Assembly: GCA_016703765.1 (NCBI GenBank)
Contig: JADJBL010000001.1
Coordinates: 186,001-250,000, forward strand
Reading direction: 5' to 3'
DNA length: 64,000 nucleotides
Source: Saprospirales bacterium
Lineage (GTDB): Bacteria; Bacteroidota; Bacteroidia; Chitinophagales; Saprospiraceae
Of this stretch, positions 51,164 to 60,952 are shown piece by piece (the first letter of the stretch is position 1; each line of letters begins with the position of its first letter). A program made the translations under genes and the position numbers. The notes beneath the pieces were generated by a model that was not told where the DNA came from, searched no databases, and worked only from the letters and a program-made list of their open reading frames with translations.

Positions 51164-52627
51164 TTAATCCGCTTTGAAGGCAGGAAGGAGGGAATACAGA
51201 TAATAATTTTCCATCTTGAGGTTCGGCCCGTCGAAGGCCCGGATGAGTTTGGCGTTTGGATACCTTTGCGGGTCCAGGGGTTTGGGACTCCCCACCACGA
51301 GCATATTCACCCGTTTATAGGCTGCGAAGAGCCCTAGTTCCTCCTCCGGGGGCATGTAAACCTTCTCCACCCATTTAAAATACGTGAAAGGCTCCCCGTC
51401 GGGTAGGGCGTAAAACGGTCGTCCGGCATAGCCCAACACCGGCGTGGCTTCGAATTTGTTGATGGCCACAATGGGGATGGCAGCCGGAATTTCTTTTTGA
51501 ATATAGGCGCCCGCCGCCGCGGCATTGCTGTATGGAAAGCGAACTTCCCGGTCGATTGCAAGCGCGGTGTAGCGTACCTGAAAAAACACCACGCTGCCGA
51601 GGATCAACCACTCCGTCCAGCCCCATTTGGGCTTGTCGATGGCCCAAAGCTGCAAAAAGATGATCCAGGCCACGAGGATCATGCCCCAATGGCGCACCCC
51701 TCCGGTGTAGAGGAGCGCGGAAAATAGAAAAAAAGCAATCTGAAAAGCCCAAAACGCCCAGGCCAGGGCGTTTGCCTTTCGGAAAAGCCAGGCCATGGCG
51801 ACCATTACCAAAATACTCAGCAATAGACCGGCGGGCTGAACGCCAAAAGCATTGGTGTCCGGGATCGAGCCGATCAGGAATGCATTGGCCCAATTGCCCT
51901 GAAAAGACTTCGCCAATACCTCCCAACCAAAGGGCTGTCCGACAAAGGCATGAGCCAGCTCATCTCCGCTTGCCCGCGGAAAAACGCTGAGCAAAAAAAC
52001 CAACACCCCTACAAGCCATCCACACAGCGCCAACCTGAACCAACCGATTTTAAAGGCCCCCCATTTCCCGTGCCGGAAAAACAAATACACCGTCAGGGCG
52101 CTTGCCAGCAAAACCCCGTACACCTCCGTCTGGCAGAGCAAAAAGAGCCCGATAGCCAATAACCAGTGATTCCGTTCGGGCCGTTCCAGCCAACCCGATA
52201 GGGCAATTCCCAGGATCATCACGAGGATGTAGCCCCGGTTTACGATCCCGTATTCGAAGAAAGGAAAATACCCGAGCCAGAGCAGTGCGCTCAGCCACCA
52301 GCGTAGACGGGTGAAATACCAGAACAGGCCGCCGGCCAAGCCCAACAGCAGGAAATGGGCTATCTGGATGGTCCAGGCCTCATTCCCAGCAAAAAGGGTC
52401 CAGGCCTTCAAATACAGGTACCACAGGGCGGGATGGCCTTCGTAATAGAGCGCTCCGAGCAGCTCTCCCCAGCCCATATCGCGAGCCATGAGCCAGGCCT
52501 GCCATTCGTCTTTCCACAGCTCGTGATATCCGAATTTCAGCCAAGCCGCCGCCGCCCAGCAGAGGAGGAACAAGGCAAGGCGCAGCCATGCCGGAAAATA
52601 CCCGCCCGTGGGGTTTGGAAGCTTCAT
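51164..52627 (-). CDS. GT-C fold membrane glycosyltransferase (family 39-like)
   Basis: 487 residues, about ten to twelve membrane helices. The first extracytoplasmic loop has HELWKDEWQAWLMARD, the acidic DE pair typical of PMT/ArnT-type lipid-sugar transferases, and EGHPALWYLYLKAW follows. C-terminal soluble part from ~400. Predicted to transfer a sugar from a lipid carrier outside the inner membrane; acceptor unknown. Divergent from the DUF4878-like gene. Confidence 0.78.
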   Translation of the reverse strand: MKLPNPTGGYFPAWLRLALFLLCWAAAAWLKFGYHELWKDEWQAWLMARDMGWGELLGALYYEGHPALWYLYLKAWTLFAGNEAWTIQIAHFLLLGLAGGLFWYFTRLRWWLSALLWLGYFPFFEYGIVNRGYILVMILGIALSGWLERPERNHWLLAIGLFLLCQTEVYGVLLASALTVYLFFRHGKWGAFKIGWFRLALCGWLVGVLVFLLSVFPRASGDELAHAFVGQPFGWEVLAKSFQGNWANAFLIGSIPDTNAFGVQPAGLLLSILVMVAMAWLFRKANALAWAFWAFQIAFFLFSALLYTGGVRHWGMILVAWIIFLQLWAIDKPKWGWTEWLILGSVVFFQVRYTALAIDREVRFPYSNAAAAGAYIQKEIPAAIPIVAINKFEATPVLGYAGRPFYALPDGEPFTYFKWVEKVYMPPEEELGLFAAYKRVNMLVVGSPKPLDPQRYPNAKLIRAFDGPNLKMENYYLYSLLPAFKAD

Positions 52628-52665
52628 CTTCGAGGATTGAATGATCGCAATTCCCTATTAAAGGG

Positions 52666-52673
52666 TACCTTTG
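52666..52673 (+). promoter_or_regulatory. -7 box of the DUF4878-like / nadD unit
   Basis: TACCTTTG, exact TAnnTTTG, 17 nt before the ATG at 52691. -33 unclear. Confidence 0.4.
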
Positions 52674-52690
52674 CAGCTAAAATAAGCATT

Positions 52691-53124
52691 ATGCGCGTTG
52701 TTTCCCTTTTGCCGGTCCTGCTGCTTTTTATTGTCGCGGCATGCCAGGCGCCCGACTCTCCCGAAACGGTGGTTCGCAAATGGCAGGCCCATATCGACAA
52801 CAATGAGTTCGACAAGGCCAAGACCCTCAGTACTCCCCGCACCGAACAGTTGCTCTCCTGGATGGAAGCGCTGCTGAGCGATATGGAAGCAGATTCCGTA
52901 ATCACGCACACAAATTTTGTGGAGCTTACCTGCCGGGAAAACGGCGACAAAGCTGTCTGCTATTATGGTTTGGAAGCCGAGGGCAACTGTTCAACGACAG
53001 TTTCCTGCTCGTTCGGACGGAGGGGAAATGGCTGATCGACCTGCCCGAGGAACCCCCTTACGAAGAGGATGCCGATGTGGAAGAGCTTTTCGAGGTGTTG
53101 AGCCAGGATTCACTGGATCTTTAA
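52691..53124 (+). pseudogene. DUF4878-like lipoprotein, frameshifted (probably an assembly indel)
   Basis: The ATG frame gives a lipobox (LLLFIVAAC, Cys18) and a cystatin/NTF2-like start PETVVRKWQAHIDNNEFDKAKTL, then breaks after EAEG. The next frame continues LFNDSFLLVRTEGKWLIDLP to SQDSLDL, stop 53122-53124. One extra G in the G3 at 52981-52983 joins both into 144 residues (EAEGQLFND). The 'K-W-hydrophobic-D' strand is typical of DUF4878. nadD starts 10 nt later. Confidence 0.75.
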
Positions 53125-53134
53125 TCCTGTTGCG

Positions 53135-53710
53135 ATGAAGGTAGGATTGTTTTTCGGATCCTTTAACCCGGTGCATGTGGGCCACATGATCATCGCAGAT
53201 TACATGGCCGACTTTACGGACCTCGACCAGATCTGGATGGTCGTCAGCCCCCACAATCCGCTCAAGCCAAAAGCTACCCTGGCGCCCGATTACGACCGCC
53301 TCCACCTGGTGCGCCTGGCTATCGGCGATCATTCCAAATTGCGGGCCAGCGACATCGAGTTTCACCTTCCCAAGCCCTCCTACACGGTCGATACCCTGGC
53401 CTATTTGCGCGAAAAATATCCGGATAAGGAGTTTGTCCTGATCATGGGGGGCGACAACCTCGTATCGTTGCCCAAATGGAAGAATTTCGAATTCCTGCTG
53501 GAGCATTATCCCATTTACGTGTACCGCCGGCCGGGCTTTGAGGGTGGGGCAATGGCCGAGCACCCCAGCGTCCGGCAATTCGACGCGCCTTTGCTGGATA
53601 TCTCTGCCTCGTTCATCCGGGAATGCCGCAAGTCCGGCAAGTCGATCCGCTATCTGGTTCCGGAGCCGGTGTTCAGATATTTGGAGACCAGTCATTTGTA
53701 TAAGAAGTAG
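53135..53710 (+). CDS. nadD: Nicotinate-nucleotide adenylyltransferase
   Basis: 191 residues. GLFFGSFNPVHVGHMIIA holds the (H/T)xGH nucleotide-binding motif; PHNPLKPKATLAP, IMGGDNLVSLPKW and the C-terminal SASFIRECRKSGKSIRYLVP with ISxSxxR-like site are diagnostic. Forms deamido-NAD from NaMN and ATP, one step after NadC. Confidence 0.95.
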   Translation: MKVGLFFGSFNPVHVGHMIIADYMADFTDLDQIWMVVSPHNPLKPKATLAPDYDRLHLVRLAIGDHSKLRASDIEFHLPKPSYTVDTLAYLREKYPDKEFVLIMGGDNLVSLPKWKNFEFLLEHYPIYVYRRPGFEGGAMAEHPSVRQFDAPLLDISASFIRECRKSGKSIRYLVPEPVFRYLETSHLYKK

Positions 53711-53789
53711 GTCGGGACGCGGCAATATTTTCCCCGCTTTGTAGTTTAATTATCGTTTCTAAACCATTTTTCTCCAAACGCGCCTATCT

Positions 53790-56096
53790 ATGAAACTGGT
53801 TCTACCCCTCCTGGTAATCGGCTTCCTACTATCATCCGCCACCCTTCCTGCACAGACCGATATCGCCATCGGCGAATGGAAATCCTATCTCCCCTACGTC
53901 AACGGCAATTGGGTGACCCAAAGCGACAGCAAAGTCTATTTCGCCACCGAATGGTCCCTGGCCGTGCTCGACAAAACCGATCTCTCCTTTCAACGCATCT
54001 CCAAAGTGGAAGGCCTGAGCCAGGTGGGCATCTCCCTGGTCCAGTTCAACCGCTTCAGCAATACCCTCATGATCGTGTATACCAACAGCGTGATCGATCT
54101 GGTGAAACCGGAGGGGATCTTCTCCCTGTTTGATATCGCCAACTCCCAAAGCATTACGGGCGACAAGGAGGTGTACCACGTATTGATGGAGGACGAAAAT
54201 ACGGCCTATATCAGCGCAAACTACGGCCTGTCGCAGCTCGACCTCCGGGAGAACAAATTCCCTTTCACCACCTTCACCGGTATGCCTGTCGAGGCATCCG
54301 CCGTCTTTCAGGGGTATTTGTATATGGCCACCGAAGAAGGTATTTTCCGCATCCTCCAGGGCAGCAGTTTTCCGGAGGATTTCAGCCAATGGGAAAAGCT
54401 CGACGAGGAGGAAGGCTTTCCGTCCGCCTATGCTTCCACGGCAATGACTCTGTATAATAACGAGCTATATTTTTCGGTAAACGACACCTTGTTCCGCTAC
54501 GACGGTCAGGAAAAAAACTTTGTCCACTTAGAGTCCGATCACTACGTCCGTTTTCTGACCGCCGAAGGCCCCCGCCTGATTGCCGGGTATTACTGCAACG
54601 TGGATCTCTGCAGCGGGAAGGTACTCTATTTCAGCCCCGATAACACCTATGTGCCGGCGCCGAACAATTGCGACGACCGCCCCATTTACGCCATCGAAGA
54701 CGCAACCGGCAACGTCTGGTTCGCCGATGAGTGGCGCGAGTTTCGCTTTCACGAAAACGGGGACGAGTTTTGCAACCGCGTCACCCTCAACGCGCCTTAT
54801 TCAAATAACATCAGCCAAATGGTGGTTTACGAAGACGAGCTATGGATCGCCTCCGGGGGCGTTACGGCCAACTACAGCTACATCAACCGGGAGGATGGTT
54901 TTTTCGCGCTCCTCGACGGAAGCTGGTACACTTATAACCGCAATACCCGCTCCGAACTGGCCGGCCTTTTTGATTTCTACGACCTGGCCATCCACCCGGA
55001 AACCGGCGACATCTACGTGGCCAGCTTTTTGGATGGGCTCGCGGTATTCGACCGGGAACAGATTACCGTATATAACGACACCAATTCCACCCTGAATAAT
55101 GCCGGAGTCGATAGTTCCCGGACCAGGGTCAGCGGACTGGCGTTCGACCAGAACAACGACCTCTGGATATCCAACCACTACGCCGACCGGCCCTTCTCCG
55201 TGTTCCGGGCAGACGGTACCTGGAAGAGCTTCCAGCCCTCTGCATGCAATGAAAACGAGCTTCTCCAGGTCCTCGTCGACCGAAATAACTATAAATGGTT
55301 TGTGGTAGGCAGTTCCACCTCCGGCATCATGCTCTTTGACGAGGGCGATCCCGAGGACGATAGCGACGACCGCTGCCGCCTCTTCTCTTCCAACAATAGC
55401 AACCTCCCCTCCAATAAGGTCAATTGTATGGTCATGGACCTGGATGGCGATATCTGGGTGGGAACGGAGCAGGGCGTCGTCGTCTTCGAATGCGGCGATC
55501 CTTTTGCCGCCATTTGCATCGGAAGTCTTCGCACCGTTCTCCAGGACAGCTTCGGGGCCCACCTCCTCGAAACGGAAAACGTAAGGACCATCGCCGTCGA
55601 CGGCGCCAATCGCAAGTGGTTTGGCACAGACAACGGCATCTTCGTGCAATCGGCCGACGGGCTGGAGCAAATCGCCTATTTCCACGTCGATAACAGTCCG
55701 CTCTTCGACAATACGATCAACGATATCGCCATCAATCCCGTAACCGGGGAGATCTTCATCGGCAGTAACAAGGGTTTGCAGTCGCTTCGGGGCACCGCCA
55801 CGGAAGGCGGAGTGATCAATACGAACCAGGTAAAGGTTTTCCCCAACCCCGTAAGACCGGAATACGATGGGGTCATCGCCGTGAGTGGATTGGCCAGGGA
55901 TGCCGACGTCAAGATCACCGACCTGAGCGGTCAGTTGGTCTATCAAACCATCGCCGAGGGCGGACAAGCCATCTGGGACGGCAGGGACTACAACGGCCGA
56001 AAAGCCGCCACAGGCGTCTATCTCGTCTATAGCACCAGCCCCGAAAGCCTGAACAACCCGAATGCGGTCGTCGCCAGGATTCTGTTCATAAACTGA
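53790..56096 (+). CDS. porZ: PorZ-like T9SS attachment-complex protein
   Basis: 768 residues, close to P. gingivalis PorZ. Signal peptide ends near LPAQT (about 22). IGEWKSYLPYVNGNWVTQSDSKVYFATEWSLAVLDK and KVEGLSQVGISLV are the PorZ N-terminal signature; two beta-propellers follow (NNLWISN-type repeats: NDLWISN, GDIWVGTEQGVVVF, RKWFGTDNGIFV). The C-terminus (VKVFPNPVRPEYDG to GVYLVYS) is a T9SS type A-like domain. PorZ belongs to the cell-surface attachment complex with PorU, PorV and PorQ and binds A-LPS in P. gingivalis. Confidence 0.87.
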   Translation: MKLVLPLLVIGFLLSSATLPAQTDIAIGEWKSYLPYVNGNWVTQSDSKVYFATEWSLAVLDKTDLSFQRISKVEGLSQVGISLVQFNRFSNTLMIVYTNSVIDLVKPEGIFSLFDIANSQSITGDKEVYHVLMEDENTAYISANYGLSQLDLRENKFPFTTFTGMPVEASAVFQGYLYMATEEGIFRILQGSSFPEDFSQWEKLDEEEGFPSAYASTAMTLYNNELYFSVNDTLFRYDGQEKNFVHLESDHYVRFLTAEGPRLIAGYYCNVDLCSGKVLYFSPDNTYVPAPNNCDDRPIYAIEDATGNVWFADEWREFRFHENGDEFCNRVTLNAPYSNNISQMVVYEDELWIASGGVTANYSYINREDGFFALLDGSWYTYNRNTRSELAGLFDFYDLAIHPETGDIYVASFLDGLAVFDREQITVYNDTNSTLNNAGVDSSRTRVSGLAFDQNNDLWISNHYADRPFSVFRADGTWKSFQPSACNENELLQVLVDRNNYKWFVVGSSTSGIMLFDEGDPEDDSDDRCRLFSSNNSNLPSNKVNCMVMDLDGDIWVGTEQGVVVFECGDPFAAICIGSLRTVLQDSFGAHLLETENVRTIAVDGANRKWFGTDNGIFVQSADGLEQIAYFHVDNSPLFDNTINDIAINPVTGEIFIGSNKGLQSLRGTATEGGVINTNQVKVFPNPVRPEYDGVIAVSGLARDADVKITDLSGQLVYQTIAEGGQAIWDGRDYNGRKAATGVYLVYSTSPESLNNPNAVVARILFIN

Positions 56097-56103
56097 TTGG
56101 CCC

Positions 56104-57252
56104 TCAGCCTTCTACGCGATAGGCCAGCGCCCTATCCAACACCAGCTGATAGTAGGCCTCGTATTTTGGAAGGATGTTTGCGATATCGAAAACCTTGGCT
56201 TGCGCCAGCGCATTTTTCCTGAACTCCTGGAGCATCGTCTCGTTTTCCAGCAGGCGAATGGCATTGGCGGCCATCGACTCCACATCCCCCACCTCGCTCA
56301 GAAATCCCGTCACCCCGTGGATATTCACCTCCGGCAAGCCGCCGGTATTGGTGGAAATGACGGGCACCTCGCAGGCCATGGCCTCCAGGGCTGCCAGGCC
56401 GAAGCTCTCGGACATGGACGGCATGAGGAACAGGTCGCCCACGGCGAGCAACTCCTCGATGGCATCCTGTTTTCCGAGGAATCGGACTTCTTCCCCGATG
56501 CACATTTTCCGGCAAAGCTCCTCTATGTTATGCCGCTCCGGCCCGTCGCCGATCAGCAGGAGTTTGGAGGGAATGCGCTCATTTACTTTTTTGAATATCC
56601 GAACGGCGTCATCCACCCGTTTTACCTTCCGGAAATTGGAGACGTGCACCAGGATGCGCTCCCCATTGGGCGCGATGGCCTTCTTGAAATGCTCTTTATT
56701 GCTCCATTTGAAGCGGTCGAAGTCGATAAAATTGTAGATCACCTCAATTTCCCGCTTGATGTCGAAATGCTCCAGGGTCTGCTTGCGAAGGCTTTCCGAC
56801 ACGGCTGTGACCCCGTCCGATTTGTTGATCGAAAATTCGACCACGGGAGCAAAAGCATTGTTGATCCCGACCAGGGTGATATCCGTTCCGTGCAGGGTGG
56901 TGATCACCGGGAGGTAGCGGCCCTGGGTAAGGAGAATCTTTTTGGCGATATAAGCCACCGTGGCATGGGGAATGGCGTAATGCACGTGAAGCAGGTCGAG
57001 ATTTTCGTACCGCACCACGTCTACGAGCTTGCTGGCAAGGGCCGTGTCGTAAGGCGGGTATTCGAAAAGGGGATAGTCGTTGGCCGAAACCTCGTGATAA
57101 TAGATATTTTCCTGAAAGGCGGTAAGCCGGGCCGGCTGGCGGTAGGTGATAAAATGGATATGATGGCCGCGCTTGGCCAGGCCCAGGCCTAATTCCGTGG
57201 CCAAAACCCCCGAACCTCCGTAAGTCGGGTAACATACAATGCCTATGCGCAT
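56104..57252 (-). CDS. bshA: N-acetyl-alpha-D-glucosaminyl L-malate synthase
   Basis: 382 residues from the ATG at 57252 (MRIGIVCYPTYGGSGVLATELG), which matches the BshA N-terminus; an upstream start at 57315 lies in the terminator region. GT4 motifs: GHHIHFITY, THLHGTDITLVG-like TLHGTDIT, HVSNFRKVKRVDD, LPSMSESFGLAALEAMACEVPVI, TGGLPEV. Joins UDP-GlcNAc to L-malate, first step of bacillithiol synthesis. Convergent with porZ, 7 bp apart. Confidence 0.93.
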   Translation of the reverse strand: MRIGIVCYPTYGGSGVLATELGLGLAKRGHHIHFITYRQPARLTAFQENIYYHEVSANDYPLFEYPPYDTALASKLVDVVRYENLDLLHVHYAIPHATVAYIAKKILLTQGRYLPVITTLHGTDITLVGINNAFAPVVEFSINKSDGVTAVSESLRKQTLEHFDIKREIEVIYNFIDFDRFKWSNKEHFKKAIAPNGERILVHVSNFRKVKRVDDAVRIFKKVNERIPSKLLLIGDGPERHNIEELCRKMCIGEEVRFLGKQDAIEELLAVGDLFLMPSMSESFGLAALEAMACEVPVISTNTGGLPEVNIHGVTGFLSEVGDVESMAANAIRLLENETMLQEFRKNALAQAKVFDIANILPKYEAYYQLVLDRALAYRVEG

Positions 57253-57319
57253 GGGTTGCTGTTTTTGCTGCGTTACCAAATAATGACAGTTGAGGCCGGA
57301 AATGGTTTTACCCAAAACA

Positions 57320-57352
57320 AAAAAGCTCCCCGGTTTTGCCGGAGAGCTTTTT
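57320..57352 (-). terminator. Terminator of the mosaic T9SS cargo gene
   Basis: 14-bp stem with one mismatch (AAAAAGCTC.CCGG / CCGG.GAGCTTTTT), 5-nt loop, T6 following on the minus strand; 20 nt past the stop. Confidence 0.85.
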
Positions 57353-57372
57353 ATGAAAAGGGCTCTTTTGTC

Positions 57373-60300
57373 TTAACGAGCCAAAATCAGTTTTTCGATA
57401 TGCCACTCCGGACCCGAAGACAGGCGGATGATGTACATGCCGCCAGGCTGATCGCTCAGGTCCAGTTCGCGCGTGATAATGCTGGCGCCGGGCTCCGAAT
57501 ATTCGCGGATCAATTGGCCCACTGCATTGAATACCTGAATCTGGAGGTCCCGGGTTTCGGGCAATTCCACCATCAGGTTGGTCAGCCCATTGGTCGGGTT
57601 GGGCCACAGGGACACGATACCGAGCGGGGATATTTCCCGGACGCCGTCCGGAACCTCAACCCCCACGCTCACCGTCAGCACTTCCGAGCAGCCGTTCGCG
57701 TCTGTGATGGTAACGGTGTACTCTCCCGCCGCCAAACCGACCGGATTGGAAGAAATGGATCCGTTGCTCCACTGGTATGCAAAAGGCTCTGTCCCGTATG
57801 CCGGTGTGATCTTGACCTTTCCGTCGTTTTCCCCCGGCCCGCTGGCGTTGGTAATGTCCTGCATGGCAAAGAAGGAGGTGGGGCAACCGCTGACGTTGAT
57901 ATTGTCCAGATCGATCCAGTAAGTCGTTCCGGTCAGGGTGACCCGAAGCGCAAAGAAGCGGATGTTGATGGCCTCTCCCTCAAATTGATCCAGGCCCACC
58001 TTGATCGTCTTCAAGCCGGTCGAAGGCACGTGGTTGGCCTGGTTGATAGTATACACGGTCGTGAAGTTATCCCCGCAATCGGTCGAGACCTGTACCTCCA
58101 GCTTGTCGCCGGCGCCCAGGTTGGTGGCCACGGTGCCGGCAAAGTAATTGACGTACCTGTAATCGAAGGATAGCGTGTCGTTGGCGCCCATGGGACCGAC
58201 GCGCAGGGTCGTCACCTCGAAATTGGTGTCGCCGCTGCTCAGGAAATCGGAAATCACGTGGGTCGGGTTGTTGTGGTTGTTGGGCGCGTACAGGATGGCG
58301 CCGACCTCGGTCGTCGTCCATTCCGGCGGGTAAATGCCCGAGTTGAAGTCTTCCTGAAGCGGCAGCGGATAAGCGGTGATCAACTCAAACTGGAAGGTAT
58401 CGTTGGCCAGGTCGCTGTCGGTATCGAGATCCGTCCATATTTCGATGAGGTAATACCCCGGGGTCGAAAAATCGTAGGTGGTCTCGAAGGTGACAATTTC
58501 CGTGCTGTCGTTGCCGATCACCCCGGTATACAATCCGTCGTCCGGAAAATCGATCGGGATGATCACCCCGTTGATCGCCAGGTTAAAGGGGATCAGCGAC
58601 TGCGGGTATTGCCCGAAGTTGTGCAGGTAGAAAGTGATCAACTGGTCGGGGCTCAGGTTACATTCCGCGCCGGTGGGCTCCAACATTCCGGATACACCCA
58701 CGTCGTTGTACCAGATGGTCTTGAATGTAATGGGCCCAAGGGTTTTTCCGGATTCCCCGTCATCCGCACAAGTAAAGAAGAGGTAAATATCGTAATAGGT
58801 ATTCTCTGTAAGGCCGGTTATGGTTTCCTGCAAATCGGTGGTAAATATGACGGTGCCGGTGCCCTGCGTAAAGCCCAGTGGGCCGTACTCCAGTTTGTAC
58901 TGCCCCGCCTCCAGACCGGCATTCCAGGCGAATATCGCATTGTCAGCATTGATGTCTACGGGGTAAAACGAAGAGGGGCCGGGACAGGTCGGACAGGCGA
59001 TAAAGTTCAGCACGATCCCGGCTTGCGGGAAGGGGCCGTCCTGGAAAATGATGTTTCCGCTGGGATCCAGGATCTCATAAGAAGTCTCGTTCAGAAAGGC
59101 CCCTCCAGTAAACGAAATGACTACCGGCAGATTGGCAAATACGGGGATTTGAACCGTCGCAAAAGTCCCTGTAGTGAATGTATAGTTCGTAGAATTGCCC
59201 ATGAGGGTGACCGTCAGGAAGGAGCCGTTCCAGCCGTCGCCAAAGGAATCGTACATGTTCAGCGTATAAATGCAGGGCGGACCGGCCGATCCCGGGGGGT
59301 CCGTCATAAACTCCACAGGCCCTACGGGCAGGCTCAGGGTATCCGGCGAACAAACGGAGGTGATAAACACATCGTAGCCGACGCAGGGATTGAGCCCGGT
59401 CAAGGTAACGGGAGGAGTGATCGCGGTATCCAGTAGTCCGAATCCCAACGGGAAGCCCGCCGGGCCGTATTCGATGATATAACTTTGCGCGGTGGGAATG
59501 ACGTCCCAATCGACCTGAGCCGAGGAGGTATCTATGTCCGAAATGATGATACTGGCGATGTTCACCGCCTGGCAATCGGGGCAGATGACGATTTCATTAT
59601 ACACCTCTCCCACCGTCGGGAAAGTCCCGTCACCAAACAGCAGACCGCCGTCCGGGTCAAACATTTCGTAAGTCACCTCGTTTTCAAACGTGCCCGGCGA
59701 ATAACTGAGAATAATCGGCAGGCCTTCGGTAACCTGGAAGGAGAACGTAGCGAAGGTACCCGTGAAAAAGGTGTACGGGGTGCTGATGCCGTTGTGCGTG
59801 ACCGTAAGGATGGAACCGTTCCAGCCGTCGCCGAAAGAATCGTACAGGTTGAGCGTATAATTGCAGACATCCGGAATGGGAATGCAGCAGGTGGTGAAGG
59901 AGTAGGGGCCGATCACGGCACTGGTCTCGCCGGCGTCGCATATTGCGTAGATATACACGTCGTAGGTCGTCATTTCATCCAGCCCGGTCAGGGTATAGGT
60001 CGTCTGTCCGGTCACGGTGATCATGATCCCCGAGCCCTGGATAAAGCCCTGCGGACCGTATTCGATCACATAGGTGTCGGAAGAAGGCGAGGGATTCCAG
60101 TTCAGGATGGCAGTGGTTTCGGTGACATTATTGGCCTCCATCGCAGAAGGTGGGGCGCAGGCCACCGGGCCGCCGCAGGGCACGTTGTCGCCGGGGTGGG
60201 CGGCGTTGCTCGTGGTGGAAAGCAGGGCATCCCAACCGGAATCGTCCACCTGCGCAGAGGCGCGGAAGACAAAGGTCAGGCAACCGCTTGGGTTGGTGGC

Positions 60301-60777
60301 CGTATAGGATTCCGTGTTCATCTGGCTCAACAGGGCCACTCCCACCTGGGCGCCGAGGCCGTAATTTTCCGACCCTCCATCGCCCGCGCCGTCGGCGTTG
60401 CTAAAGAGCTGGAGGGCGGAGTTGGAGGGAGCGCCCATGACGGAAGCCGGAAATTGCTCCATAGCCGGGTTGTCGGTATCGAGAATGACCAGCCAGTCAA
60501 AAGAAGCATTGACCCCGAAATTCGTGAACTCCACCTTGACGGCGCTGCCGTCGGTAGAGCAAAGCGTGGTGGTGGTGATGCAATCGCAATTTGTATAGTT
60601 GCCAAGGGCGCCTTCCACGGCATTATTGCCTCCGGGGCCGCCCGTATCGGTGAATAGACCGCCGTTGCCCACCTGGAAGCACTCCACCTCCCCGGCGGTA
60701 GGCTTGACCTGCGCAACCAGCGCGGCTGCACTCAGGAGGATCGATAAAATTAAAACAGGTGTAAAACGTAGCTTCAT
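57373..60777 (-). CDS. Mosaic T9SS cargo protein with FN3 and SprB-like repeats
   Basis: 1134 residues, signal peptide to about 22. Order: an N-terminal lectin/CUB-like region with Cys pairs (about 30-200); FN3-like domains with the recurring YVIEYGPQGF / YIIEYGPAGF / YKLEYGPLGF strand (near 235, 430, 620); two YDSFGDGWNGS modules (near 310 and 508); a jelly-roll-like binding region (~690-960); one SprB-type repeat (PFAYQWSNG...AGEYTVTITDANGCSE); and a type A sorting domain (VSLWPNPTNG to MYIIRLSSG). Probably a surface or secreted adhesin; ligand unknown. -7 box TAGGTTTG (minus strand, 60814-60807). Confidence 0.85.
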   Translation of the reverse strand: MKLRFTPVLILSILLSAAALVAQVKPTAGEVECFQVGNGGLFTDTGGPGGNNAVEGALGNYTNCDCITTTTLCSTDGSAVKVEFTNFGVNASFDWLVILDTDNPAMEQFPASVMGAPSNSALQLFSNADGAGDGGSENYGLGAQVGVALLSQMNTESYTATNPSGCLTFVFRASAQVDDSGWDALLSTTSNAAHPGDNVPCGGPVACAPPSAMEANNVTETTAILNWNPSPSSDTYVIEYGPQGFIQGSGIMITVTGQTTYTLTGLDEMTTYDVYIYAICDAGETSAVIGPYSFTTCCIPIPDVCNYTLNLYDSFGDGWNGSILTVTHNGISTPYTFFTGTFATFSFQVTEGLPIILSYSPGTFENEVTYEMFDPDGGLLFGDGTFPTVGEVYNEIVICPDCQAVNIASIIISDIDTSSAQVDWDVIPTAQSYIIEYGPAGFPLGFGLLDTAITPPVTLTGLNPCVGYDVFITSVCSPDTLSLPVGPVEFMTDPPGSAGPPCIYTLNMYDSFGDGWNGSFLTVTLMGNSTNYTFTTGTFATVQIPVFANLPVVISFTGGAFLNETSYEILDPSGNIIFQDGPFPQAGIVLNFIACPTCPGPSSFYPVDINADNAIFAWNAGLEAGQYKLEYGPLGFTQGTGTVIFTTDLQETITGLTENTYYDIYLFFTCADDGESGKTLGPITFKTIWYNDVGVSGMLEPTGAECNLSPDQLITFYLHNFGQYPQSLIPFNLAINGVIIPIDFPDDGLYTGVIGNDSTEIVTFETTYDFSTPGYYLIEIWTDLDTDSDLANDTFQFELITAYPLPLQEDFNSGIYPPEWTTTEVGAILYAPNNHNNPTHVISDFLSSGDTNFEVTTLRVGPMGANDTLSFDYRYVNYFAGTVATNLGAGDKLEVQVSTDCGDNFTTVYTINQANHVPSTGLKTIKVGLDQFEGEAINIRFFALRVTLTGTTYWIDLDNINVSGCPTSFFAMQDITNASGPGENDGKVKITPAYGTEPFAYQWSNGSISSNPVGLAAGEYTVTITDANGCSEVLTVSVGVEVPDGVREISPLGIVSLWPNPTNGLTNLMVELPETRDLQIQVFNAVGQLIREYSEPGASIITRELDLSDQPGGMYIIRLSSGPEWHIEKLILAR

Positions 60778-60806
60778 AAGTATGATTTTGAAAATCGCCT
60801 GGTTTG

Positions 60807-60814
60807 CAAACCTA
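60807..60814 (-). promoter_or_regulatory. -7 box of the mosaic cargo gene
   Basis: TAGGTTTG on the minus strand, 30 nt before the ATG; exact TAnnTTTG, -33 unclear. Confidence 0.4.
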
Positions 60815-60952
60815 AAAATAGATAAATTCCCTTTATTTCACTTCCACCTTGCAGCAAGTTACCCGCTCTTTCACTATTTCGTCAGGAAACTTGCATTTTT
60901 TTCTAAACCTTTGTGGGTGGTTGCTGTTTCCCCCTAACCAATTCTGCACACC

